Below are positions 27,247 through 35,893 of a stretch of DNA of 64,000 nt, one piece after another (the first letter of the stretch is position 1; each line of letters opens with the position of its first letter). This DNA is from an uncultured Granulosicoccaceae bacterium. Lineage in GTDB: Bacteria; Pseudomonadota; Gammaproteobacteria; CALCKW01. Made by a program: the position numbers and the translations under genes. Location of the stretch: positions 1-64,000 of the forward strand of contig CALCKW010000030.1 in the NCBI GenBank assembly GCA_937965695.1. Reading direction: 5' to 3'. Below the pieces are notes generated by a model that worked only from the letters and a program-made list of their open reading frames with translations, was not told the origin of the DNA and made no database searches.

Positions 27247-28011
27247 ATGGAAATACAAGGCAATATAGCTGTCGTTACCGGTGGGGCCAGTGGACTGGGC
27301 GCAGCAACAGCCGCGCACTTCGCAAGCTTGGGATGCAAAGTTGCAATTTTTGATTTAGACCGAGAGCGCGGTGAGCAACACGCAAAGGATATTGATGGCT
27401 TGTTTGTTTCAGTGGATGTTAGCGATGAAGTGAGTGTCAGTGCAGGACTCGATGCTGTAGAGAATTGGGCGGGCTCCTCCGTGCGCGTGCTTGTCAATTG
27501 CGCAGGCATCGTTATTGGCAGCAAAACAGTTGGTAAGCATGGTGCGCATCCTCTAGCTGACTTTGAAAAAGTTATAAGAATAAATTTGATTGGAACTTTT
27601 AATTGCACTCGGCTAACAGCTGCACGCATGAGCGAAGCGCAGCCCTTGAACTGCGGTGATCGAGGCGTTGTGGTCAGCACTGCAAGTGTGGCTGCGTTTG
27701 ATGGCCAAGTGGGACAGGCGGCATACAGCGCTTCTAAAGCGGCTGTGGCGGGCATGACTTTGCCTATTGCGCGAGATTTGGCTAACAATGCCATTCGCGT
27801 ATGCACTATCGCACCCGGAATTTTTATGACCCCAATGATGGCTGGTATGCCTGAATCAGTTAAACAAACTCTGGGAGACTCAGTACCCTACCCAAAACGC
27901 ATGGGCGATCCCCGTGAGTTTGCCAAAACTGCAGCTCATATTGTCGATAACCAATACCTCAATGGTGAAACGATTCGTATCGACGGCGCTATTCGTCTAG
28001 CACCTCGCTGA
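27247..28011 (+). CDS. 3-hydroxyacyl-CoA dehydrogenase type 2 (SDR, HSD17B10-like)
   Basis: 254 residues. NAD motif TGGASGLG near residue 11, NCAG near 89, catalytic Ser-Tyr-Lys as STASV and YSASKAAV. It follows the HSD17B10 group over its length, notably GVVVSTASVAAFDGQVGQAA, TIAPGIFMTPMMAGMP and VPYPKRMGDPREFA. That group oxidises 3-hydroxy-2-methylbutyryl-CoA in isoleucine breakdown and short-chain 3-hydroxyacyl-CoAs. It is in one operon with the acyl-CoA dehydrogenase; the enoyl-CoA hydratase needed between the two steps is not here. Confidence 0.9.
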   Translation: MEIQGNIAVVTGGASGLGAATAAHFASLGCKVAIFDLDRERGEQHAKDIDGLFVSVDVSDEVSVSAGLDAVENWAGSSVRVLVNCAGIVIGSKTVGKHGAHPLADFEKVIRINLIGTFNCTRLTAARMSEAQPLNCGDRGVVVSTASVAAFDGQVGQAAYSASKAAVAGMTLPIARDLANNAIRVCTIAPGIFMTPMMAGMPESVKQTLGDSVPYPKRMGDPREFAKTAAHIVDNQYLNGETIRIDGAIRLAPR

Positions 28012-28118
28012 TTCATAGAGACTGTGTAGCCTAATTCTTTGGCAAACAGCCAATAGGAAATGACGCCGATGAATTCACGTTGCTCCACTACAGCTTGTAC
28101 GCTTGGTCAACGCAAGCC

Positions 28119-29933
28119 ATGATATCTTTTTTAAGACAAGCAGAATCGCTGCTCGCGACTGCGGCAAACAATCGTCATCGCGTATTGATCACTTTTTCTG
28201 GTGAACAGCAATGGGCTGAGCAGCAAGCAACCGACCTTTTGGACCAACAGCAAACTACACCCTTATGGGTTAGCGACTCTTTAGAGAAACGACCAGAAGC
28301 AATTGATTTCAATAGCAGTCGGCGTTGGCTGGGCCGAGAAGTCGACGCTCTGGTATTTGACGCCCACTCAGGGTTTGATCCGAATATTTTTGCGTTGCTG
28401 TGTGGCACTGTTAAGGCGGGAGGAGCACTAATATTACTGACACCTGCTTTAGAACGCTGGGACCTGCATGCCGACCCTGTAAATAATCGATGCAGTATCT
28501 GGGGTCAGTCAGTCCAGCGCTCTCGCTACCTCGCTCGTTTGAGCCTACGGATACCAGATACGTCACAACTATTGGTACAGCAGGGTAAAGAACCACGTTG
28601 CGTCAAACTGCTTAAAAACGAGTCCACCCCCTCCAGCTTTAACGAGCAAAAAAAGCTCGTGCACCAGCTAGCCGATCAGTTTGAAAATGCGCCTGTCCAG
28701 CTAGCGATAATAAGTGGCGATCGAGGGAGAGGTAAGTCAGCTGCCCTTGGGCAATTAGCCGCTGAGTTCGCTCGGCGCGGAGCTCACCGACTGCTGGTTA
28801 GCGCACCCCGCAAAGCAGCAGTAGATGTGTTGCTGGTACATGCCCGCAATCATTGGCCAGACGATGCACCCAAACTGGAAACGTGTTTAAATTTTGTATC
28901 GCCAGACAGCTTAAGCTTAGAGCCACAAGCTTGTGATGTGTTACTGGTCGACGAAATGGGTGGTATACATTTAGGTCTATTGACCAAGCTCTTAGCGCAG
29001 TACCCTAGATTAATCATGGCGGGCACCGTCCACGGTTACGAAGGCGCAGGAAGAGGATTTCATACGCGGCTTCGCAATCACGTTGTGGATCATTACCCGC
29101 ACGGCTACTGGAGCAATCTACAGCAACCCATTCGCTGGGCCTCAGATGATCCCTTAGAACGTAGTTGTAATGATTTGTTGATGCTAAATGCAGAAAGCAA
29201 AGCGATTGATACCGACTGCGCTGCGTTTGACTGGCTGGATCGAAATAGTCTAGCGATTGATGAGCCGCTCTTAAGGCAAATCTACGGGCTGCTCGCCACA
29301 GCACACTACCGCACCCGGCCACTGGATTTGCGCCAAATGCTAGATGGTCCAAACTTACGATTGGCCGTTTTGCGTCGCGAGGAAACAGTGCTCGCGGCTT
29401 GTTTGGTCGCTCAAGAAGGCCCAATAAACGACGACGAACTCATCGCCGAAATTATGGCAGGGAGACGCAGGCCTTCCGGTCATCTGCTTCCGCAATTACT
29501 TTTACAAAAGCGGCAGATCCCACTAGCGGCGACGGGTACCTTTTGGCGTGTGGTGAGAATCGCCGTACAGCCTGAATGCCAGAACCAAGGGTTTGGCAGC
29601 GAACTGCTGCAACACCTACAGCGAGAAGCTAGGGCTGCAGGCATAAACTTCATCGGCAGTATTTTCGCAGCAGATGGTCGCGTCATTCGTTTTTGGACGC
29701 GAGCTGAGTATCATCCCGTGCTGTTGGGGGATAACTGCGAAGCCACCAGTGGGAGTTACGCGTTGACGGTTCTCAAGCCATTGACTTCAGCCGCTGACTT
29801 TATCTTTGCTAGCGCCAAAGATTGCTGGACCAAGTACCCGAATAAGGATTTAAAAAAGAGCCATCCCGCGCTGTCGGCAGAGTTGCGAACAGTTATCAAG
29901 CAGTCACAACGAACCGATACTATCCCCGAATAA
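28119..29933 (+). CDS. tmcA: tRNA(Met) cytidine acetyltransferase TmcA
   Basis: 604 residues from ATG 28119; a TTG at 28080 would add 13. Domains in order are an N-terminal DUF1726-type region, an RNA-helicase-like ATPase with Walker A ISGDRGRGKS and Walker B LLVDEMGGI, a GNAT acetyltransferase with VRIAVQPECQNQGFGSELL, and a C-terminal tRNA-binding tail. TmcA makes N4-acetylcytidine at the wobble base of elongator tRNA-Met using acetyl-CoA and ATP. It is shorter than the 671 residues of E. coli. It is the first gene of a plus-strand cluster of four. Confidence 0.93.
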   Translation: MISFLRQAESLLATAANNRHRVLITFSGEQQWAEQQATDLLDQQQTTPLWVSDSLEKRPEAIDFNSSRRWLGREVDALVFDAHSGFDPNIFALLCGTVKAGGALILLTPALERWDLHADPVNNRCSIWGQSVQRSRYLARLSLRIPDTSQLLVQQGKEPRCVKLLKNESTPSSFNEQKKLVHQLADQFENAPVQLAIISGDRGRGKSAALGQLAAEFARRGAHRLLVSAPRKAAVDVLLVHARNHWPDDAPKLETCLNFVSPDSLSLEPQACDVLLVDEMGGIHLGLLTKLLAQYPRLIMAGTVHGYEGAGRGFHTRLRNHVVDHYPHGYWSNLQQPIRWASDDPLERSCNDLLMLNAESKAIDTDCAAFDWLDRNSLAIDEPLLRQIYGLLATAHYRTRPLDLRQMLDGPNLRLAVLRREETVLAACLVAQEGPINDDELIAEIMAGRRRPSGHLLPQLLLQKRQIPLAATGTFWRVVRIAVQPECQNQGFGSELLQHLQREARAAGINFIGSIFAADGRVIRFWTRAEYHPVLLGDNCEATSGSYALTVLKPLTSAADFIFASAKDCWTKYPNKDLKKSHPALSAELRTVIKQSQRTDTIPE

Positions 29934-29948
29934 TGGTAATATGACTTG

Positions 29949-30797
29949 ATGATCGAGCCTGCAGATATCACCGTTGTTATACCAAGTTTCAATCGCGCGC
30001 ACTGCCTGCCACGAGCGCTCGACTCTGTATTAGCCCAAACACTGAAACCACTAGAAATTATCGTCGTAGATGACGGCTCGACAGACACCACAACTCAGCT
30101 ATTAGCTGATCAGTACCGCGGTATTAAAGCGATCTATCAGGACAATGCTGGTGTAAGTGCAGCAAGGAATACAGGCATTAGTGCTTCAAAAGGTGTTTGG
30201 ATCGCTCTACTGGATTCAGACGATGCTTGGCACTGCGATAAGTTGAAACAACAACTCGAAGCAGTCCAAGAATTCCCTCAATCGCGCTTGGTACATTGTG
30301 ACGAACTCTGGATACGCAACGGAGTACGGGTCAATCCTAAAAATCGCCACCGAAAATCTGGCGGTTGGATATTTGAGCAATGCCTGCCGTTGTGTGCCAT
30401 TTCGCCCAGTGCAGCGCTGATTCGTCGCGATGTGTTTGAAGACATCGGCTTATTCGACGAAAACCTCCCCGCCTGCGAAGACTACGACTACTGGTTGCGT
30501 TTTACACATCAAGAGCCGGTGTTGTACATAGATAAAGCGCTGCTGAGTAAATATGGCGGGCATGATGATCAGCTCTCGCGTGCTCACTGGGGAATGGATC
30601 GTTTTCGTATACAAGTACTTTTCAAGCTATTGCGTACTGCAACCCTCGACAGCACACAACGCTGTGCTGCCATCGAGGTATTGAGCGGAAAAATCAAAGT
30701 ATTTGCAGCAGGTGCCCGTAAGCGTGGCCGTGAAGAAGAGGCTCAACAACTAGAGTCAGAACTCTCGATGATTGAATATACCGGTTCGGTGCAATGA
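29949..30797 (+). CDS. Family 2 glycosyltransferase
   Basis: 282 residues with ATG at 29949, directly preceded by TTG. The GT-A fold is clear: VVIPSFNRAHCLPRALDSVL, IIVVDDGSTD near 40, GVSAARNTGI near 70 and the metal-binding LLDSDDAWH near 90, with EDYDYWLR near 180 in the acceptor region. It transfers a sugar from a nucleotide-sugar donor. Its end overlaps the nucleosidase-like gene by 4 bases. Association with tmcA and a radical SAM lyase-like gene gives no clear substrate. Confidence 0.88.
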   Translation: MIEPADITVVIPSFNRAHCLPRALDSVLAQTLKPLEIIVVDDGSTDTTTQLLADQYRGIKAIYQDNAGVSAARNTGISASKGVWIALLDSDDAWHCDKLKQQLEAVQEFPQSRLVHCDELWIRNGVRVNPKNRHRKSGGWIFEQCLPLCAISPSAALIRRDVFEDIGLFDENLPACEDYDYWLRFTHQEPVLYIDKALLSKYGGHDDQLSRAHWGMDRFRIQVLFKLLRTATLDSTQRCAAIEVLSGKIKVFAAGARKRGREEEAQQLESELSMIEYTGSVQ

Positions 30798-31606
30798 CCG
30801 TTTATGTCGTAGCATTGCCGGCGGAAGCTCGCCCAATCATTGACGCGCTGAAGCTCAAAAGAAAAATCGATAAGCCCTGGTCTACTTATAGCAACGGCGA
30901 CGATCACTTGCTGGTCACCGGAATTGGTCAATTAAACGCCGCCGCTGCCTGCGGGTGGTTGATTGGACACGCTCCGAGCCTTGCACGTTTACCGTGGCTT
31001 AATATCGGCATTGCTGGTCACGCCTCGCATGCACTCGGTGAGCTTTTCTGGGTAGAGAAACTGCAAGGTGTACGTGGAGGTTACTACCCGGCACTGCACT
31101 GCACTAACGCTCTACCCGGAGCTGTATTGAAAACGGTGGACGAACCCTGCTCTCTGTATGTCGACGAAAAGCTGGTTGATATGGAAGGCCTCGCCTTCTA
31201 TTTAACTTGCTCTCGTTTTGTGCCACTGGAACTCGTTCATCTACTCAAGGTCGTTTCGGACAACAGAGAAAATCCGCTTGAGAGTTTCGACAAAAAGTCA
31301 GTGCCGGGTCTAATCCAAAACAACATTGATAAAATAATTAGCTTCTCGACAGCACTGACTCAGCTTGCCGATAGCTTGCCTGAGCCGACGCCCGTCGGCC
31401 TCGAGGAGTGCATACTAGAATACTCTAGCCGATGGCGCTTTAGTCATAGTCAGACTCAACAGTTATACAAATTGCTCAACCGCTACTACGCGTTGACACA
31501 ATTATTGTTGAGCCCTAACGACTTAGAAACAAAGGCTAGGGATGCTAAACAAGTTCTCTCGATGCTGGAGGTCGAGATAGAGAAACTTCCGGTGGTGCTG
31601 CGATGA
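30794..31606 (+). CDS. Nucleoside phosphorylase/MTA-SAH nucleosidase-like protein with extra C-terminal domain
   Basis: 270 residues. The first 175 residues follow the PNP/MTAN fold: VYVVALPAEARPI, VTGIGQLNAAAA, NIGIAGHASHALGE and the catalytic region VDMEGLAFYLTC with VVSDN, where the acidic residue of SDN is usually the purine-protonating Asp. The last 80 residues are helical and have no counterpart in standard nucleosidases. It probably cleaves a purine nucleoside or deals with 5'-deoxyadenosine or SAH. It overlaps the next, radical SAM, gene by 4 bases, and such enzymes release 5'-deoxyadenosine, so a clearance role is a reasonable inference. Confidence 0.75.
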   Translation: MTVYVVALPAEARPIIDALKLKRKIDKPWSTYSNGDDHLLVTGIGQLNAAAACGWLIGHAPSLARLPWLNIGIAGHASHALGELFWVEKLQGVRGGYYPALHCTNALPGAVLKTVDEPCSLYVDEKLVDMEGLAFYLTCSRFVPLELVHLLKVVSDNRENPLESFDKKSVPGLIQNNIDKIISFSTALTQLADSLPEPTPVGLEECILEYSSRWRFSHSQTQQLYKLLNRYYALTQLLLSPNDLETKARDAKQVLSMLEVEIEKLPVVLR

Positions 31607-32610
31607 TAGATACAATTTACATTGAAGAAGCCGTTCAACAACACCCTCGCACGTTGAAGGTTCTGGAGCGTTTTCCAAAAGCACGGCGAATAGTCTGCGA
31701 ACGCTATGGTGAAATATTCAACAGAGCACAACAAAGTTTCAGGGTTCAAAAACAAAAACCTGCGCTCGTACTGGCTCACAAGTCAGGGAATCGAGTACTG
31801 CCTGCTCCAGCAGACTACGGTATCGGCGGCCAACACAATTTCTACTTTTCGCACCTGTACAATTGCCTGTACGATTGCCGTTATTGTTTTTTACAAGGCA
31901 TGTACAGAAGCGCGAATTACGTCATGTTTGTCAACTACGAAGATTTTTTTGATGACATCAAAGAACAGCAGGACAAACTGGATGCGCCTGGTTGGTATTT
32001 TTCTGGTTACGACTGTGACTCACTCGCTTTGGAACCTGTCACTCACTTTGTGTCTGAGGCATTGCAGTGGTTTGCACACCAGCCACAGGCTAATCTCGAG
32101 CTTCGCACCAAGAGTACGCAGATAAGATCCCTTCTCAAGTTGGAACCCCTAGACAATGTGGTAGTTGCCTGTAGCTTGTCACCCGACCCTATTGCTAGAT
32201 CTCTTGAGCATGACGCTCCTTCACTTGATCGTCGAATCGCAGCACTGGAGAAAGTTGCAGAGGCCGGTTGGAGAATAGGCTTACGCTTTGATCCGCTCAT
32301 CTGGTGTGATGACTACAAAGAGGTGTACGCAAAATTCTTTGACGATGTTTTTTCCCGGTTACCCCAAGCCAGTATCCATTCAGTCAGTACCGGGAGTTTT
32401 CGCCTACCTCCTGAGTTTCAGCAAAAGCTAGCTAAGCTCTACCCGCGTGATGCGTTGCTGGCTGGCCCATTAGCACGCAACGATCGATGGGTAGGATTCC
32501 CCGTAGAACGCGAGCAAGCGCTATTACAGTTTGCGCAAGACCAAGTCGTGGGTGCTGTGGGCCAAGATAGGTTCTTCCCCTGCCAGTTTTCTGCGGAGAA
32601 CGTATCTTGA
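31603..32610 (+). CDS. Radical SAM protein, spore photoproduct lyase family
   Basis: 335 residues. The radical SAM cluster motif is CLYDCRYC (C88, C92, C95), followed by FLQGMY and the SPL-family patterns SGYDCDSLALEPVTHF, ELRTKS and RIGLRFDPLIW. Spore photoproduct lyase repairs the spore-type thymine dimer; homologues in non-sporulating bacteria have uncertain substrates. The essential Cys of Bacillus SPL near the C-terminus cannot be assigned with confidence, although a Cys is present near the end (FFPCQFSAE). It is the last gene of the cluster and converges on the YdjM-like gene. Confidence 0.85.
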   Translation: MIDTIYIEEAVQQHPRTLKVLERFPKARRIVCERYGEIFNRAQQSFRVQKQKPALVLAHKSGNRVLPAPADYGIGGQHNFYFSHLYNCLYDCRYCFLQGMYRSANYVMFVNYEDFFDDIKEQQDKLDAPGWYFSGYDCDSLALEPVTHFVSEALQWFAHQPQANLELRTKSTQIRSLLKLEPLDNVVVACSLSPDPIARSLEHDAPSLDRRIAALEKVAEAGWRIGLRFDPLIWCDDYKEVYAKFFDDVFSRLPQASIHSVSTGSFRLPPEFQQKLAKLYPRDALLAGPLARNDRWVGFPVEREQALLQFAQDQVVGAVGQDRFFPCQFSAENVS

Positions 32611-32621
32611 ATGGCGCGAGA

Positions 32622-33341
32622 TCACTGCAGATCGGCAAACCAACTGTGCTGAGGCAGCATAATATTTTGCAAATCGCTCAAGAGGTTTTTCTCGCTGAGC
32701 AATTCGAGCGCTCCTTGGTGATCAGGAGAGAGCAGCAAAGCTACAACCAAAGCTATATACACCAGAGATGTCACAAACAAGTTTTTACGATCGTAAAACT
32801 TCAAGGCCGTGCCAAAGGATCTTTTAATGCGACGGCCCATCAAGTTGACCGAGACCATCTCGTCCAACAGGAGGTGCAGCAGGTACCCAATTGTGACAAA
32901 GCTGCCGTAGATCCAACTCAACAATCCGGTCATATTGAAACCATAAGCCATCAAATTTGTGGTCAATACTCCTGCCAGAACCGCAGCTGGAATAGAGTGG
33001 AACATACCGCGGTGAACAGTGATCAGCTGAAACGATTTGAGCAACGCCAAACGCACGACCAAATAGACAACGACCCACAGAACCAACATTTCAGCTACCG
33101 AGTAAGTCGCGGATTTGCTGAACATGATCACAAACGACACCACGATAGCAACAGCATTAAACGTAATGGTTACCGGCGTAGAGTTTTCGGAATCGATATC
33201 GGGCAAAAAGCCACCGATCGTACCCAAACTAAATGCGACCATCGCTTCAGTACTGTCGATATGATTGAGCGCCAACAGCCCGCTAGAGGTTGCTCCGCTG
33301 AGCGCCGCCGCCGCCGCGAAGTGAGTTTTGAAGTTTGCCAT
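32622..33341 (-). CDS. YdjM-family membrane-bound metal-dependent hydrolase
   Basis: 239 residues, several hydrophobic helices. The metal-binding residues of the family are visible: H7 in NFKTHFAAA, LPDIDSENS near 45, TVHRGMFHS near 110 and LLHLLLDEM near 153. It is an inner-membrane protein resembling E. coli YdjM, a LexA-controlled gene, but I saw no LexA box in the short divergent region to alr. The substrate is unknown. Its stop is only 11 bases from the stop of the radical SAM gene. Confidence 0.85.
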   Translation of the reverse strand: MANFKTHFAAAAALSGATSSGLLALNHIDSTEAMVAFSLGTIGGFLPDIDSENSTPVTITFNAVAIVVSFVIMFSKSATYSVAEMLVLWVVVYLVVRLALLKSFQLITVHRGMFHSIPAAVLAGVLTTNLMAYGFNMTGLLSWIYGSFVTIGYLLHLLLDEMVSVNLMGRRIKRSFGTALKFYDRKNLFVTSLVYIALVVALLLSPDHQGALELLSEKNLLSDLQNIMLPQHSWFADLQ

Positions 33342-33463
33342 ATGATCTTTTTTTTAACTCGATACCTTGGCGTGATTGTAGTCCCTGAGCGAGCGCCGTG
33401 GAAATCAAATTGGTACTGGTGCGAAATATCTTTAACTGAACGTCGGCACAGGAGGACACGCCA

Positions 33464-34639
33464 GTGGAATATCGGTACACACAAGCCAAAGACCTAACGC
33501 GACCAACTCAGGTGTCAGTCAATCTCAGTGCTATCGCTCACAACTATCAACAGTTTTGCGCCCATGTTGGCGACGCGAAAGTCATGCCGGTGGTTAAAGC
33601 AAACGCCTATGGTCATGGCTTAGAAGAAGTCGCTCTCTATTTACGCGAACTTGCCCCTCCCTATTTTGGTGTGGCAACCTTCGAGGAGGCACTTAGCCTT
33701 CGTGACTGTGGCATCGATACGCCAATTTTAGTGTTTGGAGGTATGTTTGATGAGCAAATACCGTTATATATCAAACGTAAACTGACCCTGACCGCTTCCT
33801 CTGTCAGCAAACTAAAATCTATCGATAAGGCAGCGGAAAAACTTGGAATTCGTCCGAATGTACATCTCAAGATAGACACAGGCATGGAACGGGTTGGCGT
33901 GCATTATTACAATGCTGACCATCTCCTTACAGCGGCTCGTCATTGCCAGCATGTCACTGTCACAGGCATCTATACACATTTTGCCAGTGCTGACGAGGCC
34001 GACAGTTCTTTTTACAACACGCAATTGCTACGATTTAAGCAAGTCTGTGAACGAGCAAAAACTGAGCTTGGGCAATTGATTATTTGCCATGCAGCCAATT
34101 CTGCAGCAGCAATTCGTTATCCAGAATCTCATCTGGATATGGTGAGAGTCGGCATCTCCCTATTTGGCGTTTTGCCCGCTTTAAATATTAGACACACGCT
34201 GAATCTTCGTCCAGCACTGACTTGGCATTCAAAAGTGGTTTATTTTAAAGTGGTTCGTGCTGGCGACACTGTGAGTTATGGTGGAACATGGGCTCCCAAA
34301 ACAGACACTCGCATTGTCACCGTTCCTGTTGGTTATGCTGACGGTTATAGCAGACAGCTTTCGAATATAGCGCAAGTCCGGATCCATAATAAATACTATC
34401 CAGTCATTGGTAAAATATGCATGGATCAGCTTATGGTCGACATTGGTCAAGACAGCGCATTCAACGGGGATACCGTGACCTTGCTTGGCGAAGGCATAGA
34501 CGCGCATCAACTAGCCAGCTGGCAGTCAAGCATTGCCTACGAGGTACTCACAACTATTGGATCGAGAGTGCCTCGCGCCTATGTATTCGACAATGAATTA
34601 AACGATTCAGAAAAAAACGGACAATCTTATGATGAATGA
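33464..34639 (+). CDS. alr: Alanine racemase
   Basis: 391 residues from GTG 33464, with AGGAGG eight bases upstream. PLP attaches at K45 in VVKANAYGHG; the other catalytic base, Tyr, is in the VSYGGTWAP region near 269. The substrate and dimer elements HLKIDTGMERVGV and CMDQLMVDIG are present. It makes D-alanine for peptidoglycan. The sequence is normal. Its end overlaps the thiolase gene by 11 bases, an uncommon pairing. Confidence 0.95.
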   Translation: MEYRYTQAKDLTRPTQVSVNLSAIAHNYQQFCAHVGDAKVMPVVKANAYGHGLEEVALYLRELAPPYFGVATFEEALSLRDCGIDTPILVFGGMFDEQIPLYIKRKLTLTASSVSKLKSIDKAAEKLGIRPNVHLKIDTGMERVGVHYYNADHLLTAARHCQHVTVTGIYTHFASADEADSSFYNTQLLRFKQVCERAKTELGQLIICHAANSAAAIRYPESHLDMVRVGISLFGVLPALNIRHTLNLRPALTWHSKVVYFKVVRAGDTVSYGGTWAPKTDTRIVTVPVGYADGYSRQLSNIAQVRIHNKYYPVIGKICMDQLMVDIGQDSAFNGDTVTLLGEGIDAHQLASWQSSIAYEVLTTIGSRVPRAYVFDNELNDSEKNGQSYDE

Positions 34640-35816
34640 TCCTGTGGTTATTGTTGGCGCTAAACGCACACCTATGGGCGGATTCCAAGGTGATTTAGCA
34701 GCATGCAGCGCTAGTGAACTAGGTGCCGTAGCGATACAAGCTGCTGTCGAACAGAGCGGAATCAATGCACAACAAATAGATGAAGTTTATATGGGTTGCG
34801 TTTTGCCAGCCGGCCAAGGACAGGCACCAGCGCGCCAAGCAGCATTAGCTGCAGGTCTAGAACTAGGAACAGCCTGTACCACTGTCAATAAGATGTGCGG
34901 TTCGGGTATGCGAGCGGCAATGATCGCCTGTGATACTTTAACAGCGCGTTCAGCAGACGTTGTTGTCGCAGGCGGCATGGAAAGCATGAGCAACGCCCCT
35001 TATTTACTACAGAAAGCTCGTACGGGTATGCGCATGGGTCATGACAAGGTGATGGATCACATGTTTTTAGATGGTTTAGAAGACGCTTACGACAAAGGAA
35101 AATTGATGGGAAGCTTTGCCGACTCTTGTGCTACTCAATTTAAATTCAGTCGAGAATTACAAGATGAATATGCCTTACGCTCTTTGGCTAGAGCAAAATC
35201 TGCCATAGAAAACGGTGCATTTAGAGACGAGATTTCAGCCGTCAGTACTATGGCAGGCAGAAAAGAGGTGCACACAGATACCGATGAGCAACCGGGGAAA
35301 GCCAGACCAGAAAAAATCCCTCAATTGCGCCCGGCGTTCAACAAAGACGGTACCGTGACAGCGGCAAACGCTAGTTCCATTTCGGACGGTGCCGCAGCCT
35401 TAGTGATGATGCGCGAGAGCGATGCAATAGCAAAGGGGTGTGTACCGCTGGCTCGTATTCTAGGTCACTGTAGCCACGCCCAAAAACCGAGTGATTTTGC
35501 TTCAGCCCCTATTGGCGCAATTCAGAAGCTTTTTGAGAAAACTCAAACCAATGCAAGCGACTACGATTTGTTTGAGATCAATGAGGCTTTTGCAGTGGTT
35601 GCACTCACTGCGATACAAGAACTCTCTCTCGATTCTGAAAAGGTAAATGTCAATGGCGGTGCCTGCGCGCTTGGCCACCCCATTGGCGCATCTGGAGCTC
35701 GAATTATCACAACACTCATCTACGCGCTTAAAAATAGAGGCATGAAAACCGGCATTGCCAGTCTTTGCATTGGTGGCGGTGAGGCTACAGCGATAGCTAT
35801 TGAATTGATACCATAA
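34629..35816 (+). CDS. Acetyl-CoA C-acetyltransferase (thiolase)
   Basis: 395 residues. The acyl-accepting Cys is C90 in NKMCGSGM. The CoA and catalytic motifs [19 protein letters not shown] (His) and [13 protein letters not shown] (second Cys) are in place, so both activities are intact. It condenses two acetyl-CoA or cleaves acetoacetyl-CoA and related 3-ketoacyl-CoAs; the HPIGASG and NEAFA features fit either. It is translated from ATG 34629 or 34632 inside the end of alr. A bidirectional terminator follows. Confidence 0.93.
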   Translation: MMNDPVVIVGAKRTPMGGFQGDLAACSASELGAVAIQAAVEQSGINAQQIDEVYMGCVLPAGQGQAPARQAALAAGLELGTACTTVNKMCGSGMRAAMIACDTLTARSADVVVAGGMESMSNAPYLLQKARTGMRMGHDKVMDHMFLDGLEDAYDKGKLMGSFADSCATQFKFSRELQDEYALRSLARAKSAIENGAFRDEISAVSTMAGRKEVHTDTDEQPGKARPEKIPQLRPAFNKDGTVTAANASSISDGAAALVMMRESDAIAKGCVPLARILGHCSHAQKPSDFASAPIGAIQKLFEKTQTNASDYDLFEINEAFAVVALTAIQELSLDSEKVNVNGGACALGHPIGASGARIITTLIYALKNRGMKTGIASLCIGGGEATAIAIELIP

Positions 35817-35848
35817 AAAAACCGCCGCAAGCACAGCTTGGCGGCGGT
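35815..35848 (-). terminator. Bidirectional terminator between thiolase and exopolysaccharide operon
   Basis: ACCGCCGC at 35821-35828 pairs with GCGGCGGT at 35841-35848, and AAGC pairs with GCTT inside. On the minus strand the stem ends in seven T, making it an intrinsic terminator for the exopolysaccharide genes (stop at 35894). On the plus strand it begins five bases after the thiolase stop without a T run. Confidence 0.88.
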
Positions 35849-35893
35849 TATTCGGCTAGAGCCGTCGGACTCTTGCCTAAGCTCTAATGATAA

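Noticed and set aside
32607..33497. Long (296-codon) plus-strand frame covering the YdjM-like gene
   Set aside because: It is antisense to a well-supported gene with clear metal-binding motifs; the translation is Gln/His-rich and unlike a protein.
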